Part shown: positions 62,244 to 64,000 of the stretch, piece after piece
Numbering within the stretch: the stretch's first letter is position 1
How the letters are laid out: every line of letters begins with the position of its first letter
Assembly (NCBI RefSeq): GCF_900129795.1
Contig: NZ_FQWW01000009.1
Location: forward strand, 1-64,000
Direction of reading: 5' to 3'
Source of the DNA: Flavobacterium sp. CF108
Lineage (GTDB): Bacteria > Bacteroidota > Bacteroidia > Flavobacteriales > Flavobacteriaceae
DNA: 64,000 nucleotides
The notes under the pieces: model-generated
The model's input: the letters and a program-made list of their open reading frames with translations, nothing else
What the model was told of the DNA's origin: nothing
Database searches by the model: none
Made by a program: the position numbers and the translations under genes

Positions 62244-62631
62244 ACAAAAGTCTATGCTTTTAATTATTAAGTAATACGAATCAAGAGCTGAAATGTGCCG
62301 TTAGGCACTAAATATTGGTAGAAAACATGAATTGAAATAAATTTAGCGTGCCGTAGGTACGTAATAGTTATCATTTCGTTGCGTACCTACGGCACACCAA
62401 TGAATTTCGAACCTAATATTGACTAACAATATTTAGTGCCTAACGGCACATTTCAAGTCTTAATTTATATGATAAAACATAAGCAGATAATACACTGCCA
62501 ATTATTTACTGTTTTTTTTCTTTAGGCGGCTACTTCAAATCAAGTATTTTTACCTGAACCCAATTTGTTCTATCTTTATAAATTAGTTTTACAAAATAAT
62601 CGTTATTTTTAATTCTCTTATTAAAGACGCT
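62244..62631. other. Intergenic region after the eCIS operon
   Basis: 388 bp with no gene. A 163-bp nested palindrome occupies 62291-62453. The rest is AT-rich. No exact TAnnTTTG box was found ahead of the gene at 62632. Confidence 0.6.
62291..62453. repeat. Nested palindrome (27-bp and 14-bp arms)
   Basis: The outer 27-bp arms (62291-62317 and 62427-62453, core GTGCCGTTAGGCAC and its complement) are perfect inverted repeats. Inner 14-bp arms GTGCCGTAGGTACG (62348-62361) and CGTACCTACGGCAC (62382-62395) are also perfect. The outer and inner arms share GTGCCGT-AGG, so the unit looks composed of two related REP-like palindromes. It can form a cruciform or a strong RNA hairpin after the ATPase gene and probably ends the operon transcript. 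Confidence 0.95.
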
Positions 62632-63315
62632 ATGAGCAATTTTCTTACTGCCTTTTTACCAATACAAAAAGAGTATCCTTCGCATGTTTTACCTAATAGA
62701 AATTTTCTTCCATTTAATGGTAAACCTATGTATCAGTATATGATTGAAAAATTACTGAAATTCAATGAATTTGAAAGTATTGTAATTAACACTGATTCAG
62801 AGGAAGTTAAAGAATATTGCAAATGGAACGGCAGATTAAGAATAATTGACCGACCAGAATCATTAATTGGCGAAGACATAAAATCAGATCTGATAACGGC
62901 TCATACTCTTGAGAAAATTTCGGGCGAACATTTTATCGAGTTTCAAAGTTTTAATCCTTTAGTAACAAATTATACCATAGAGAGTTTCATCAAACAATAT
63001 ATCGATTACATCATGCCCGGAGAATATTTTGATTCGGTTTTTAGTATACAGCGTTATGAGTTGAGAAATTATGATCTCGAAAAAAGAGAAATGAATGATG
63101 AATTTCAATTTTCAATAATCCAAAATGGAATTCTTCATGGTTTTACCCGTACTTCTTTCCGCAAACAGGGAAAAAAGATTGGAAAAATGGCTACAGTATC
63201 CGAAGTAAAAGAAATTGAAAATACACTTCTGGATTCGGATACCAATTATGAATTAGTGAAGCTGGTTTTTGCAAACCAAGATAAATTTCCTGCTATTTTT
63301 CATAGTGGAATTTAA
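62632..63315 (+). CDS. CMP-sugar-synthetase-like nucleotidyltransferase
   Basis: A 227-residue soluble protein resembling acylneuraminate/Kdo cytidylyltransferases: FLPIQKEYPSHVLPNRNFLP then FNGKPMYQYMIEKLLKFN, IVINTDSEEVKEYCKWNG and RIIDRPESLIGEDIKSD. The canonical RxGSKGxPxKN loop is replaced by EYPSHVLPNRN, so activity or substrate may differ (seen). The family activates sugars for surface polysaccharides (known). No glycan genes lie beside it in this window. Confidence 0.75.
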   Translation: MSNFLTAFLPIQKEYPSHVLPNRNFLPFNGKPMYQYMIEKLLKFNEFESIVINTDSEEVKEYCKWNGRLRIIDRPESLIGEDIKSDLITAHTLEKISGEHFIEFQSFNPLVTNYTIESFIKQYIDYIMPGEYFDSVFSIQRYELRNYDLEKREMNDEFQFSIIQNGILHGFTRTSFRKQGKKIGKMATVSEVKEIENTLLDSDTNYELVKLVFANQDKFPAIFHSGI

Positions 63316-63316
63316 T

Positions 63317-64000
63317 TTACATTATTTTCAATTGACCAGCAATTTCAACAATATGTTCTTCATCGGTTCCGCAGCAGCCGCCAAAAACATTTAGATGCGG
63401 GAAAGAATCTTTTAATGTTTTATATTCTTTTCCTAATTCTTTGGGTACTCCCCTGTCCAGTTCTGTGGCTTCGTCTAATTCGGCGTGACTTTTACAGGAT
63501 GCATTTGCGCGAATGGCTTTTATTCGTTTTACCCAGTTTTCATTTTTGCTTTCGCTTAATTCGTTTAAAAAATGTGTTGGATGCGCACAATTAATCATAT
63601 AATATATTGGCGGGATATTTACACTTTGATCTACTTTTTCGATAGCATCTTTTAAACTCATTCCTGTTGGAAGTTTACCATTTGTTTCTACCGTAAAAGA
63701 AATAACTACAGGTAAATTAAAAGATGCTGCCGCTTTAACAATTCCAATTGTTTCTTCGATATAATTCATTGTAAGTGCCGAAACAAAATCTATTGAAGTC
63801 TGGCTAAAAGCTTCTATTTGCGCTGTGTGGTATTGCTGTGCTTCTTCAACACTCATACAATTTTCTGGTACATAACCATCGCCGCGAGGGCCAATGCAGC
63901 CACTTATTAAAATAGAATTTATATCGTTTTTAAATTCTGTTCTTAAATCTGCTAAAAGAATAACGGCTTTTTCATTCAGTGTGGCTAATTCGTTTTTGTG
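63317..64000 (-). CDS. Homocysteine S-methyltransferase-family protein (partial)
   Basis: The frame stays open to the right edge, so the N-terminus is outside the window. The visible 227 residues carry ISGCIGPRGDGYVPENC near the edge, then FSQTSIDFVSALTMNY, LPVVISFTVETNGKLPTGMS, IYYMINCAHPTHFL, and the C-terminal FGGCCGTDEEHI with the GGCCG zinc-ligand motif; the third Cys is in INCAHP. These are the hallmarks of Zn-dependent homocysteine S-methyltransferases (MmuM/BHMT-like), which form methionine from S-methylmethionine or another donor (known). It is convergent with the sugar gene, whose stop lies 1 bp away, with no terminator between. Confidence 0.9.
   Translation of the reverse strand, partial: HKNELATLNEKAVILLADLRTEFKNDINSILISGCIGPRGDGYVPENCMSVEEAQQYHTAQIEAFSQTSIDFVSALTMNYIEETIGIVKAAASFNLPVVISFTVETNGKLPTGMSLKDAIEKVDQSVNIPPIYYMINCAHPTHFLNELSESKNENWVKRIKAIRANASCKSHAELDEATELDRGVPKELGKEYKTLKDSFPHLNVFGGCCGTDEEHIVEIAGQLKIM

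Overview
This window is AT-rich Bacteroidota DNA, most likely Flavobacterium or a close relative. The evidence is a C-terminal Por/type IX sorting domain, the TTG-N18-19-TAnnTTTG promoter form ahead of two tRNA genes, CarboxypepD-reg plus outer-membrane-barrel proteins, lipoproteins with a Cys lipobox, and almost no Shine-Dalgarno sequences. No assembly or database was consulted; all family names come from motifs recognised by eye.

Layout. (1) 1-7.9 kb: core chromosome. It holds a heptamer satellite, a TonB-receptor-like outer membrane protein, a Cys-containing transthyretin-fold protein, the GTPases Der and Era, and initiator tRNA-Met. (2) 7.9-18.5 kb: mixed accessory and core genes. There are small hypothetical proteins, a DUF1311/LprI-like gene broken by a nonsense codon, a 1192-residue secreted leucine-rich-repeat protein built from five modules, an orphan double-glycine-leader peptide, an XRE regulator, an RNA methyltransferase and an M13 peptidase. 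(3) 18.6-26.3 kb: a scarred accessory region. A 1612-residue protein fuses a DEDD-type exonuclease, a RecQ helicase and a UvrD-type helicase, and it is flanked by imperfect direct repeats. After it come a small gene bracketed by inverted and direct repeats, a TIGR03067-like lipoprotein and a frameshifted TonB-receptor remnant. (4) 26.3-36.2 kb: a ThuA-domain protein, a lipoprotein, tRNA-Glu, and an Rhs/YD operon. The operon's second protein ends in a lipase-like GHSQG domain and is followed 4 nt later by a lipoprotein that is a good immunity candidate.

(5) 36.8-62.2 kb: a complete-looking extracellular contractile injection system (eCIS, Afp/PVC/AlgoCIS-like), all on the plus strand with tight or overlapping junctions. 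In order it encodes a Pvc16/DUF4255 terminator, an unknown protein, one very long sheath, two inner-tube proteins, a 52-residue DUF5908-like protein, a LysM tube-spike adaptor, a VgrG-like spike, a PAAR tip, a gp25-like wedge, two large baseplate proteins, a 955-residue unknown protein, a tape-measure protein, an eCIS-core (DUF4157) protein, a 1344-residue effector, ankyrin and SUFU-type candidate immunity proteins, and the AAA+ ATPase.

How it may work together: sheath, tube, spike and baseplate build the particle, and the AAA+ protein assists assembly or loading. The effector shares an N-terminal motif and the eCIS-core domain with the smaller DUF4157 protein. It then carries a long coiled coil, a hydrophobic segment and two tandem copies of a GH-E (HNH/EndoVII-fold) nuclease-like domain, of which only the last keeps the Gly-His pair. 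The ankyrin and SUFU proteins sit between effector and ATPase and probably protect the producer. (6) 62.2-64 kb: a 163-bp nested palindrome, a nucleotidyltransferase-like sugar gene and a homocysteine S-methyltransferase-family gene running off the right edge.
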